Assembly (NCBI GenBank): GCA_902803355.1
Contig: CADCPP010000144.1
Location: 1-6,246, forward strand
Reading direction: 5' to 3'
DNA length: 6,246 nucleotides
Origin: an uncultured Lachnospiraceae bacterium
Lineage (GTDB): Bacteria > Bacillota > Clostridia > Lachnospirales > Lachnospiraceae
Position 1 is the stretch's first letter. Every line of letters begins with the position of its first letter. The position numbers and the translations under genes are program-made. Shown here piece after piece: positions 1-6,246 of the stretch. Below the pieces are notes generated by a model. It was not told where the DNA came from, did no database searches, and worked only from the letters and a program-made list of their open reading frames with translations.

Positions 1-757
<757 letters not shown>

Positions 758-761
<4 letters not shown>

Positions 762-1339
762 AGCATTTCCTCCAAATACGTGTAGATTGCTTCCCTTCCC
801 TCCTGCGTCACGGCGGAGTAAGGGAAAATGAGTGTGTCCGCACCGATGCCGAGCCCGCTGCGGAGGATCTTATCCGCCTTCTGCCTCTCGCTGCGGTTCA
901 GCTTGTCCAGCTTGGTGGCAATGATGACCGGCTGATAACCGTTCGCAACGATCCATTCATACATCTGCCTGTCGTTCGCGCCGGGCGCGTGGCGGATATC
1001 CACCAGCAGGAAGACCTGCCGCAGCTGCCTTGACGTATGCAGATATTTCTCGACCATCTTGCCCCAGCGGGCTTTTTCCGCTTCGGAGACCTTCGCATAG
1101 CCGTAGCCGGGCAGGTCCACAAAGTAGAAGGCGTCGTTGATGTTGTAAAAGTTCACGGTCTGGGTCTTGCCGGGCTGGGCGCTGGTGCGCGCATAGCTTT
1201 TGCGGTTCATCAGACCGTTGATGAGTGAGCTCTTGCCCACGTTCGATTTGCCGGCAAAGGCAAATTCGGGCAGCGTATTCACCGGAAATATGCTGGTCAC
1301 ACCGCAGACCGTTTCCAGATTCACAGTTTTAATGATCAT
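758..1339 (-). CDS. engB: ribosome biogenesis GTPase EngB (YsxC/YihA family)
   Basis: TRAFAC-class GTPase needed for late assembly of the 50S ribosomal subunit; essential in many bacteria. The 193-residue product shows all the GTPase boxes in order: G1 GKSNVGKSS at 30-38, a G2 threonine within PGKTQT at 56-61, G3 DLPGYG at 75-80, G4 TKLDK at 142-146, and G5 with SA at 175-176. Length is typical of the family. The open frame extends upstream to an ATG at 1381, but the start at 1339 (MIIKT) is preferred. It has an AAAGGGGGA ribosome binding site six bases upstream, and the extra 14 residues (MFFQGSLEEKGGQR) look unlike the family N-terminus and include that site. It lies 69 bases after clpX and overlaps asnS by four bases, so it is probably co-transcribed with the clp genes. 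In Bacillus and many Clostridia engB follows clpX and lon; lon is absent here. Confidence 0.96.
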
Positions 1340-1345
1340 ACGCTG

Positions 1346-1354
1346 TCCCCCTTT
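1346..1354 (-). promoter_or_regulatory. engB ribosome binding site
   Basis: On the minus strand this reads AAAGGGGGA, six bases before the ATG at 1339. It decides the engB start in favour of 1339 over the ATG at 1381, which has no purine-rich site at normal spacing. Confidence 0.7.
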
Positions 1355-1408
1355 CTCTTCCAAGCTGCCTTGAAAGAACATTTCCGGCGCGCCCGGCAGA
1401 TATTCTCC

Positions 1409-2710
1409 TTAGCCCACCTGATTGTCGGCGCTCATTTTGGTCTTGTGCTCCGGCAGCGTTTCGCGGTATGTCAGGACCGGCTCGGCACCGTTTTCGATCA
1501 CATCTTCGGTGATCGTGCAGATGCCCACGGTATCATCCGACGGCAGGCGGTACATCAGATCCATCATGGCGTTTTCCATGATGGAGCGGAGGCCGCGGGC
1601 GCCGATATTGCGCTCAAGCGCCTTCCGGGCGATGGCCCGCACAGCGCCTTCCGTAAACTCCAGCTTCACGCCGTCGATATCAAAGAGCCGTTCAAACTGC
1701 TTGACGAGCGCGTTCTTCGGCTCGGTCAGGATGCGCAGCATGGCGTCTTCGTTCAGTTCGTTCAGCGATACGACAACGGGCACACGGCCCACAAATTCCG
1801 GGATCAGTCCGAATTTTACCAGATCCTTCGGCATCACCTGACGGAAGAGCTCGCCGATCTTTTTCTCGGACTTTGCTTCCACCAGGCCGTTGAAGCCGAT
1901 GCTGTTCTCGCCCAGACGGCTTTCGATGATCTTTTCCAGACCGTCAAACGCCCCGCCGCAGATAAACAGGATATTGGTGGTATTGATCTGGATCGTTTCC
2001 TGGTACGGATGCTTGCGGCCGCCCTGCGGAGGCACGTTGGCCTCGGTCCCTTCCAGGATCTTCAGCAGCGCCTGCTGCACGCCCTCACCGGACACGTCCC
2101 GCGTGATGGACACGTTCTCGGACTTCTTGGTGATCTTGTCGATCTCATCGATATAGATGATGCCCTTCTCGGCCTTTTCGATATCGTAATCGGCCGCCTG
2201 GATCAGCTTGAGAAGGATGTTTTCCACGTCTTCGCCCACGTAACCGGCTTCGGTCAGGGTGGTGGCGTCCGATACGGCAAAGGGCACGTCCAGGCACTTT
2301 GCGATGGTCTGCGCCAGATAGGTCTTGCCGGAGCCGGTGGGTCCCAGCATCAGCACGTTGCTCTTCTGCAGTTCCACATCGCTCTGGCCGCCGGCCAGAA
2401 TGCGCTTGTAGTGGTTGTACACCGCGACGGAAAGGACCTTTTTCGCGTCCTCCTGCCCGATCACATACTCATCCAGAAAGCTCTTGATCTCTGCTGGGCG
2501 CTTCAGATTGCGAAGGGTGAGCGGCGCGGATCTCTGCTTTTTCTTCTTGGGCACGTTGTCCCAGTCTTCTTCCAGAATATCCATGCACAGCCCGACGCAC
2601 TCATCGCAGATGTAGGTCTGCTCGTCAGGACTGGAGATCAGTCGGTTCACCTGCCCGGCGCTGCGGCCGCAGAACGCGCACACATGGTTGTTCTTGCTTC
2701 TGCTCGGCAT
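1409..2710 (-). CDS. clpX: ATP-dependent Clp protease ATP-binding subunit ClpX
   Basis: AAA+ unfoldase that recognises, unfolds and threads substrates into the ClpP peptidase. The 433-residue protein is full length. An N-terminal zinc-binding domain has Cys at 11, 14, 35 and 38 and is followed by a lysine-rich linker (about 55-60). The AAA+ module carries Walker A GPTGSGKT at 123-130, the pore-1 loop GYVG at 156-159, Walker B IIYIDEIDK at 184-192, the RKH pore loop at 232-234, the box with the arginine finger GLIPEFVGR at 301-309, and sensor 2 GARGLR at 370-375. The ClpP-contacting loop reads IGFN at 271-274 rather than the common IGFG; the IGF core is kept. The start is supported by AAGGAGG four bases upstream, which overlaps the clpP stop codon, so clpP and clpX are almost certainly translated from one message. 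The gene ends in TAA. Confidence 0.98.
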   Translation of the reverse strand: MPSRSKNNHVCAFCGRSAGQVNRLISSPDEQTYICDECVGLCMDILEEDWDNVPKKKKQRSAPLTLRNLKRPAEIKSFLDEYVIGQEDAKKVLSVAVYNHYKRILAGGQSDVELQKSNVLMLGPTGSGKTYLAQTIAKCLDVPFAVSDATTLTEAGYVGEDVENILLKLIQAADYDIEKAEKGIIYIDEIDKITKKSENVSITRDVSGEGVQQALLKILEGTEANVPPQGGRKHPYQETIQINTTNILFICGGAFDGLEKIIESRLGENSIGFNGLVEAKSEKKIGELFRQVMPKDLVKFGLIPEFVGRVPVVVSLNELNEDAMLRILTEPKNALVKQFERLFDIDGVKLEFTEGAVRAIARKALERNIGARGLRSIMENAMMDLMYRLPSDDTVGICTITEDVIENGAEPVLTYRETLPEHKTKMSADNQVG

Positions 2711-2714
2711 GGCG

Positions 2715-2721
2715 CCTCCTT
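2715..2721 (-). promoter_or_regulatory. clpX ribosome binding site overlapping clpP stop
   Basis: The minus strand reads TAAGGAGG here: the TAA (2722-2720) ends clpP and the AAGGAGG is the clpX Shine-Dalgarno, four bases before ATG 2710. Sharing bases between a stop codon and the next ribosome binding site is a sign of tight operon coupling. Confidence 0.8.
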
Positions 2722-3304
2722 ACCCGCGTTTTTCGATGACCTTGTCCACGATGCCGTAAGCCACCGCTTCTTCCGCCGTCATGTAATTGTCGCGTTCAGT
2801 ATCGGCAGCGATCACTTCCAGAGGTTTTCCGGTGTTTTCGGCCAGAATGCGGTTCAGGCGTTCCTTGGTCTTCTGGATCTGCTCCGAAACGATGCGGATA
2901 TCCGTCGCCTGCCCCTGCGCGCCGCCGCTCGGCTGATGGATCATGACTTCCGCGTTGGGCAGGATATAGCGCTTGCCCTTTGCACCGCCCGCAAGCAGGA
3001 AGGCGCCCATCGAGCAGGCCATGCCCAGGCAGATCGTGCTCACATCACACTTGATGAACTGCATGGTGTCATAGATGGCAAGACCGGCCGTCACGCTGCC
3101 GCCGGGGCTGTTGATATACAGGCTGATATCTTTTCCGGGGTCTTCCGATTCCAGGAAGAGGAGCTGTGCCACCACAAGATCTGCGGTCGCATCATTCACT
3201 TCCCCGTCCATAAAGACGATGCGGTCCTTCAGCAGGCGGCTGTAGATGTCATAGGCACGCTCGCCGCGGCTGGAGGATTCGATAACGGTAGGAACTAAGT
3301 TCAT
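2720..3304 (-). CDS. clpP: ATP-dependent Clp protease proteolytic subunit ClpP
   Basis: Serine peptidase that forms the tetradecameric degradation chamber and works with ClpX, encoded immediately downstream (and with ClpC where present). The product is 194 residues, the usual length, starting MNLVPTVIE and closely resembling Bacillus ClpP throughout. The catalytic triad is Ser98 (in GMACSMGA), His123 (in MIHQPSGGAQGQ) and Asp172 (in RDNY). The substrate-strand segment SLYINSPGGSVTAG lies at 61-74. The frame could open at GTG 3328 or ATG 3310, but ATG 3304 is chosen because AAAGGA ends six bases upstream and the first residues then match the family; that site would be too close to ATG 3310. 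Cys97 next to the nucleophile replaces the more usual Ala. Between tig and this gene lie 56 bases containing a GC-rich hairpin. No CtsR-type direct repeat (GGTCAAA) was seen upstream. Confidence 0.98.
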   Translation of the reverse strand: MNLVPTVIESSSRGERAYDIYSRLLKDRIVFMDGEVNDATADLVVAQLLFLESEDPGKDISLYINSPGGSVTAGLAIYDTMQFIKCDVSTICLGMACSMGAFLLAGGAKGKRYILPNAEVMIHQPSGGAQGQATDIRIVSEQIQKTKERLNRILAENTGKPLEVIAADTERDNYMTAEEAVAYGIVDKVIEKRG

Positions 3305-3332
3305 AATCATTCCTTTCTGAACTGTCACTAAA

Positions 3333-3351
3333 GGGGCTCCGAGGGAGCCCC
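3333..3351 (-). repeat. GC-rich hairpin between tig and clpP
   Basis: A perfect 8-bp inverted repeat, GGGGCTCC and GGAGCCCC with a 3-base loop, lies nine bases after the tig stop and ends 28 bases before the clpP start. On the minus strand it is followed by only TTTAG, so the U-tract is too short for an efficient intrinsic terminator. It may be a partial terminator, an mRNA-stabilising 3' structure for tig, or a processing site that adjusts clpP relative to tig; which of these is inference. Confidence 0.6.
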
Positions 3352-3360
3352 GGCAGGCTG

Positions 3361-4638
3361 TTATTTTGCTTCGGCGACCAGCAGATCCAGCGCCTTCTGC
3401 GTGGCCAGATCTTCCTTCACGCCGTCTTCCTGGCTGCCCATGTATTCCTTGACTTTTTCCACTTCCATGGAATACTGTTCGGCCATCTTCTTGTATTCGT
3501 TTTCCAGATCTTCTTCGGTGGCTTCCAGTCCTTCAGCCTTCGCGATGGCTTCCAGCACCAGTCTGCCCTGGATGCGCTTCTTGGCCTGCTCCTTGTACTG
3601 CTCCACCATCTGCGGCATGGTCATGCCGGTGTACTGCAGATACTGCTCAAGACGCAGTCCCTGCATCTCCAGACGCTGGCCGAAATCACGGACAAGGTCT
3701 TCCGCCTGGCTCTCGATCATCATATCCGGGATATCCATCTCGGCGTTTTCCACGGCCTTTTCCAGAAGCTTGTTTTCCTTATCGGTCTTCGCCAGTTCCT
3801 GCTTCGATTTCAGGATCTCCGCCTTCAGGCTTTCCTTATAGGCATCCAGCGTCTCAAATTCAGAGACCTCGGAAGCAAATTCATCATCCAGCTCCGGAAG
3901 GATCTTCTCGCTGATGGCGTTCACCTTCACATGGAACACTGCGGGCTTGCCCGCAAGCTCCGCCGCATGATACGCTTCGGGGAAGGTCACGTTCAGATCT
4001 TTCTCCTCGCCGATATTCATACCGACCATCTGCTCTTCAAAGCCTTCGATAAAGCTGTGGCTGCCGATGACCAGTTCCTGATCCTGCGCGGTGCCGCCTT
4101 CAAACGGAACGCCGTCGATGGTGCCGGCATAGTCCAGATGCACGGTATCGCCTTCCTTGACCGGACGACCTTCCACATCGCTCTCCGCCGCATTCTTTTC
4201 CTGCTCTTCTTTCAGGCGGGCAGCGAGCTCATCTTCCGTCACCGTGGGCTCTTCCACATCCGCGTGCAGGCCTTTATATTCGCCAAGCTTCACTTCGGGC
4301 TTCACGGCCACGACCGCGTCCACGATAATGGCCTTGCCGTGCTCGACCTGCTTGTAGTCGATCTCCGGACGGGACATGATCTCCAGACCGGATTCATTGC
4401 AGGCCTCCTCGTAGGCATCGGGAAGCAGGTCATTGACGGCGTCTTCCATGAAGACGTCGGCGCCGTACATATTTTCAATCATCTTCTTCGGGGCTTTGCC
4501 CTTGCGGAAGCCGGGAATATTGATCTTGCTGCGGTTTTTCTGATAAGCTCTCTCTTCGGCCGCGGCGACTTCTTCCGCCGGGATCTCGATGGTCAGCTTG
4601 GCCAGGTTGTGTTACAGTCTTTCTACGGAAACGCTCAT
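3361..4638 (-). CDS. tig: trigger factor, interrupted by in-frame TAA at codon 9
   Basis: Ribosome-associated chaperone and peptidyl-prolyl isomerase that meets nascent chains at the exit tunnel. From ATG 4638 the frame would encode 425 residues, the normal length. The start has a strong AAGGAGG ten bases upstream. The first codons read MSVSVERL, then TAA (4614-4612), then HNLAKLTIEIPAEE. The ribosome-binding domain follows (to about residue 110), with the docking signature GFRKGKAP at 43-50. The FKBP-like isomerase domain spans about 157-242 (VKEGDTVHLDYAGTIDG at its start), and the helical C-terminal chaperone domain fills the rest up to TAA at 3361. Everything after codon 9 looks intact. 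The only long uninterrupted frame starts at ATG 4482 (373 residues); that ATG has no clear ribosome binding site and would remove the docking loop. So the gene is either a recent pseudogene, a sequence error, or read through. First gene of the tig-clpP-clpX-engB-asnS unit. Confidence 0.92.
4612..4614 (-). other. premature in-frame stop codon (TAA) in tig
   Basis: The minus-strand codon 9 after ATG 4638 is TAA, in the context CTG TAA CAC. Clostridial trigger factors usually carry a charged or polar residue here (for example Glu in an EKLE-type stretch), and GAA, AAA or CAA is one base away from TAA. The frame is correct on both sides of the stop, so a point substitution rather than an indel explains it. 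Other genes in the window also end in TAA, which argues against stop-codon reassignment. Confidence 0.9.
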
Positions 4639-4648
4639 GTGTGTTTTT

Positions 4649-4655
4649 CCTCCTT
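4649..4655 (-). promoter_or_regulatory. tig ribosome binding site
   Basis: The minus strand reads AAGGAGG ten bases before ATG 4638. This strong site shows that the ancestral tig start is 4638 and that the initiation region is intact despite the stop at codon 9. Confidence 0.85.
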
Positions 4656-4723
4656 AAACCCCTCGGGTCATGATCTGATGTTCATCCCCACAGGAAAAAG
4701 ACCCTTCAGGGCATATCGCGGGT

Positions 4724-4753
4724 ATTGTAGCACAAGATCCGTAAAAATGCCAA
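4724..4753 (-). promoter_or_regulatory. sigma-A type promoter for the tig-clpPX-engB-asnS unit
   Basis: On the minus strand, TTGGCA (-35, 4753-4748) and TACAAT (-10, 4729-4724) are separated by 18 bases, and a TG one base before the -10 makes an extended -10. An A-rich stretch just upstream of the -35 could act as an UP element. Predicted transcription start is near 4717, giving a leader of about 78 bases before tig. No CIRCE or CtsR operator is visible nearby. The match is good by eye but untested. Confidence 0.75.
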
Positions 4754-4765
4754 TTATTTTTTGAT

Positions 4766-4800
4766 AAAAAAAAGAGCCCTCTCCCCGGTCAGGGAGAGGG
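4766..4800 (-). terminator. intrinsic terminator after the SPFH gene
   Basis: The minus strand reads CCCTCTCCC, a 6-base loop, GGGAGAGGG, then CTC and a run of eight T (4773-4766). The 9-bp GC-rich stem plus U-tract is a classic rho-independent terminator, ending the nfeD-SPFH transcript. It sits 12 bases from the -35 of the next promoter and separates the two units. The opposite strand has no T-run after the stem, so it acts in one direction only. Confidence 0.92.
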
Positions 4801-4830
4801 ACAGCCGCCTTCATGGGGCAGGCCGGGTCA

Positions 4831-4854
4831 CTTTCCGCCGTTTGCCGGCGAAAG
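4831..4854 (-). repeat. imperfect hairpin just after the SPFH stop
   Basis: CTTTCGCCG and CGGC-GGAAAG pair on the minus strand with one bulged base and a 5-base loop. It begins eight bases after the SPFH gene's TAA, with no T-run behind it. It is probably a secondary structure in the 3' untranslated region ahead of the true terminator; a function is not shown. Confidence 0.45.
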
Positions 4855-4862
4855 GCTCTGCT

Positions 4863-5819
4863 TTATTCCTTCACGGTCTCCTTCAGTGCGGTCAGCGCGC
4901 CGGCAAGGCCTTGGATCTCGCTCGGGATGATGATCTTGGTGGCCTGACCTTCGGCTGCCTTCGCGAAGGCTTCAAGGGACTTGATCTGCAGCACGGCACT
5001 GTCGGCGCCGGCATCCTTGATAAGGCGGATACCTTCGGCATTGGCCTGCTGGACCTTCAGGATAGCTTCCGCCTGACCTTCGGCCTCGCGGATCATGGCT
5101 TCGCGCTTGGCTTCCGCGCGCAGGATGGCAGCCTGCTTGTCGGCTTCGGCGTCCAGGATGGCCTTCTCTTTGTTACCTTCGGCAACCAGGATGGTGGACT
5201 TCTTTTCACCTTCTGCCTGCAGGATCTTCTCACGGCGTTCACGTTCCGCCTTCATCTGCTTCTCCATGGAATCCTGGATCTCGCGCGGCGGAATGATGTT
5301 CTTTAACTCAACACGGTTGACCTTGATGCCCCAGGGGTCGGTCGCGACGTCCAGCTGGGTGCGCATCTTGGTATTGATGATCTCACGGCTGGTCAGGGTC
5401 TGGTCAAGTTCCAGTTCACCGATGATGTTACGCAGGGTCGTCGCCGTCAGGTTCTCGATGGCCATCAGCGGATTTTCCACGCCGTAGGCGTACAGCTTCG
5501 GATCGGTGATCTGGAAGAACACGACCGTATCGATCTGCATGGTGACGTTATCTTTGGTGATCACGGGCTGCGGCTTGAAGTCGATGACCTGTTCCTTCAG
5601 GTTCACACGGCGGGCCACACGGTCGATGAACGGCGTAAGCAGATGCAGGCCGGTGCCCCAGGTCCCCACATACGCGCCCAGGCGCTCAATGACAAAAGCC
5701 TGCGCCTGCGGAACGATCTTGATGCAGGAAACGATGAGGATCAGCACGATCAGCACCACGACGGCGATCACGATGCTTCTGATAACAGTGTCGACAGCAG
5801 CAAGCATTAACAGATTCAT
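4863..5819 (-). CDS. SPFH/band 7 (stomatin, QmcA-like) membrane protein
   Basis: Membrane-anchored stomatin-type protein of the SPFH superfamily; relatives oligomerise at the membrane, form microdomains and often modulate membrane proteases, but the precise substrate here is unknown. The 318-residue protein has an N-terminal transmembrane helix (about 11-33), the SPFH domain (about 36-190) with KIVPQAQAFVIERLGAY at its start, the conserved NIIGELELDQTLTSREIIN stretch at 131-149 and the PPREI motif at 177-181. A charged Ala/Glu-rich coiled coil follows (about 190-255) built on 11-residue repeats starting IL at 199, 210, 221 and 232. The C-terminus (about 275-318) is the usual stomatin oligomerisation tail. 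An AGGAGG five bases before the ATG supports the start. It lies 32 bases downstream of an NfeD-family gene, its usual partner (compare qmcA-ybbJ of E. coli), and ends at a strong terminator. A flotillin or HflK/C assignment is less likely given the length and motifs. Confidence 0.93.
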   Translation of the reverse strand: MNLLMLAAVDTVIRSIVIAVVVLIVLILIVSCIKIVPQAQAFVIERLGAYVGTWGTGLHLLTPFIDRVARRVNLKEQVIDFKPQPVITKDNVTMQIDTVVFFQITDPKLYAYGVENPLMAIENLTATTLRNIIGELELDQTLTSREIINTKMRTQLDVATDPWGIKVNRVELKNIIPPREIQDSMEKQMKAERERREKILQAEGEKKSTILVAEGNKEKAILDAEADKQAAILRAEAKREAMIREAEGQAEAILKVQQANAEGIRLIKDAGADSAVLQIKSLEAFAKAAEGQATKIIIPSEIQGLAGALTALKETVKE

Positions 5820-5851
5820 AACTTCCTCCTATTTGTTGTCTTTTCCTTCCG

Positions 5852-6246
5852 TCAGTTTCTTTTTACGATGCATTTGACGCCTTCGATCTTCTCCACGACG
5901 ACTTCCTCTCCGGCGGGGATGACTTCCTCATCCGAAGCGGTGCGCGCCGTCCAGGGAAGGCCGTCAATGGTGACCTTTCCGGTCGCAGCCAGGTTGTTGA
6001 TCTCTTCCGTCACCATGGCTTTCCGGCCGGGAATGGCGTCTTTATTGGTCTTCAGAGCGCGCCGGTTGATATACTTCTGGGCCAGCGGTCTTGTCAGGAA
6101 CAGGAGCACGAGCGATACCAGAACGAATACCATGACCTGAACAGCCGTCACGGCTCCGCAAAGCGCGGAAACATAAGCCGCAAGGGCACCGACAGCGAAC
6201 CATATGGAGACCAGGCCGGGGACCGAGATCTCGACAAGGATCATTA
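5852..6246 (-). CDS. NfeD-family membrane protein, N-terminus cut by window edge
   Basis: Short NfeD (NfeD1b/YbbJ type) integral membrane protein, the common genetic partner of stomatin-like SPFH proteins. At least 130 residues are visible. Hydrophobic segments come first: the end of one helix (ILVEIS), then SIWFAVGALAAYVSALCG and VQVMVFVLVSLVLLFL. After a basic linker a soluble OB-fold domain (about the last 60 residues) follows, with the family pattern of GKVTIDGLPWTA, then IPAGEEVVVEKIEG ending in CIVKR. The ATG at 6244 is probably not the true start: relatives have a complete first transmembrane helix before this point, and the frame stays open to the edge, so the gene is called 5' partial. 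It ends in TGA 32 bases before the SPFH gene, in the same operon. It lacks the serine-protease domain of long NfeD proteins, at least in the visible part. Confidence 0.88.
   Translation of the reverse strand, partial: MILVEISVPGLVSIWFAVGALAAYVSALCGAVTAVQVMVFVLVSLVLLFLTRPLAQKYINRRALKTNKDAIPGRKAMVTEEINNLAATGKVTIDGLPWTARTASDEEVIPAGEEVVVEKIEGVKCIVKRN

Noticed and set aside
1340..1381. Longer EngB starting at ATG 1381
   Set aside because: The extra 14 residues do not look like the family N-terminus and cover the good ribosome binding site of ATG 1339.
1370..3298. Very long plus-strand open frame of 642 codons across clpX and clpP
   Set aside because: It lies opposite two unmistakable genes and even crosses their junction. 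Its His/Asp/Val-rich composition is typical of the reverse complement of GC-rich coding sequence. No ribosome binding site was noted.
4612..4614. Stop-codon reassignment as an explanation for the tig TAA
   Set aside because: clpP, clpX, tig itself and the SPFH gene all end in TAA at the expected family length, so TAA is read as stop in this genome.
4695..4712. Small stem (CCC-TGAA-GGG then TCTTTTT) early in the tig leader, considered as an attenuator
   Set aside because: Only three GC pairs plus a possible G-U pair, too weak for a terminator, and no alternative antiterminator pairing was found.
3931..4764. Plus-strand open frame of 277 codons opposite tig
   Set aside because: It is antisense to trigger factor and runs through the tig promoter and leader; it is a shadow frame.
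4639..4862. Intergenic region searched for a riboswitch, small RNA, CtsR or CIRCE operator
   Set aside because: Only the terminator, a short hairpin and the promoter could be supported. No GGTCAAA repeats, no TTAGCACTC/GAGTGCTAA inverted repeat and no recognisable riboswitch core were seen.

Overview
The window is ordinary housekeeping and membrane-protein territory of a Bacillota (Firmicutes) genome, most likely a GC-rich member of the Clostridia. This rests on three things: the gene order tig-clpP-clpX-engB, proteins that resemble Clostridium/Bacillus versions (for example the trigger factor and ClpP N-termini), and strong AGGAGG-type ribosome binding sites. All seven genes lie on the minus strand, so transcription runs from high to low coordinates.

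The first transcription unit (6246 down to about 4766) holds the 3' part of an NfeD-family gene. A stomatin/QmcA-like SPFH (band 7) gene follows. These are a well-known membrane-protein pair. The unit ends at a strong intrinsic terminator at 4766-4800. Only 12 bases further on, a sigma-A type promoter with an extended -10 (4724-4753) starts the second unit.

The second unit reads tig (trigger factor), clpP, clpX, engB (ribosome-assembly GTPase) and asnS (asparaginyl-tRNA synthetase, which runs off the left edge). It combines nascent-chain folding (trigger factor), regulated proteolysis (the ClpXP protease), large-subunit ribosome assembly (EngB) and tRNA charging (AsnS). Spacing is tight: a GC-rich hairpin lies between tig and clpP, the clpX ribosome binding site overlaps the clpP stop codon, and engB and asnS overlap by four bases (ATGA).

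The most notable observation is in tig. The reading frame that starts at the well-placed ATG (4638) and encodes a normal trigger factor N-terminus, including the ribosome-docking GFRKGKAP signature, is broken by an in-frame TAA at codon 9 (4612-4614). The rest of the gene is intact. It is either a very recent nonsense mutation, a base-calling error, or a read-through site. A start at the first downstream ATG (4482) would lose the ribosome-binding loop. Smaller points are the absence of lon between clpX and engB, an IGFN form of the ClpX loop that contacts ClpP, a Cys beside the ClpP catalytic Ser, and an 11-residue periodic coiled coil in the SPFH protein. I see no mobile element, CRISPR array, RNA gene or novel defence-type system here.
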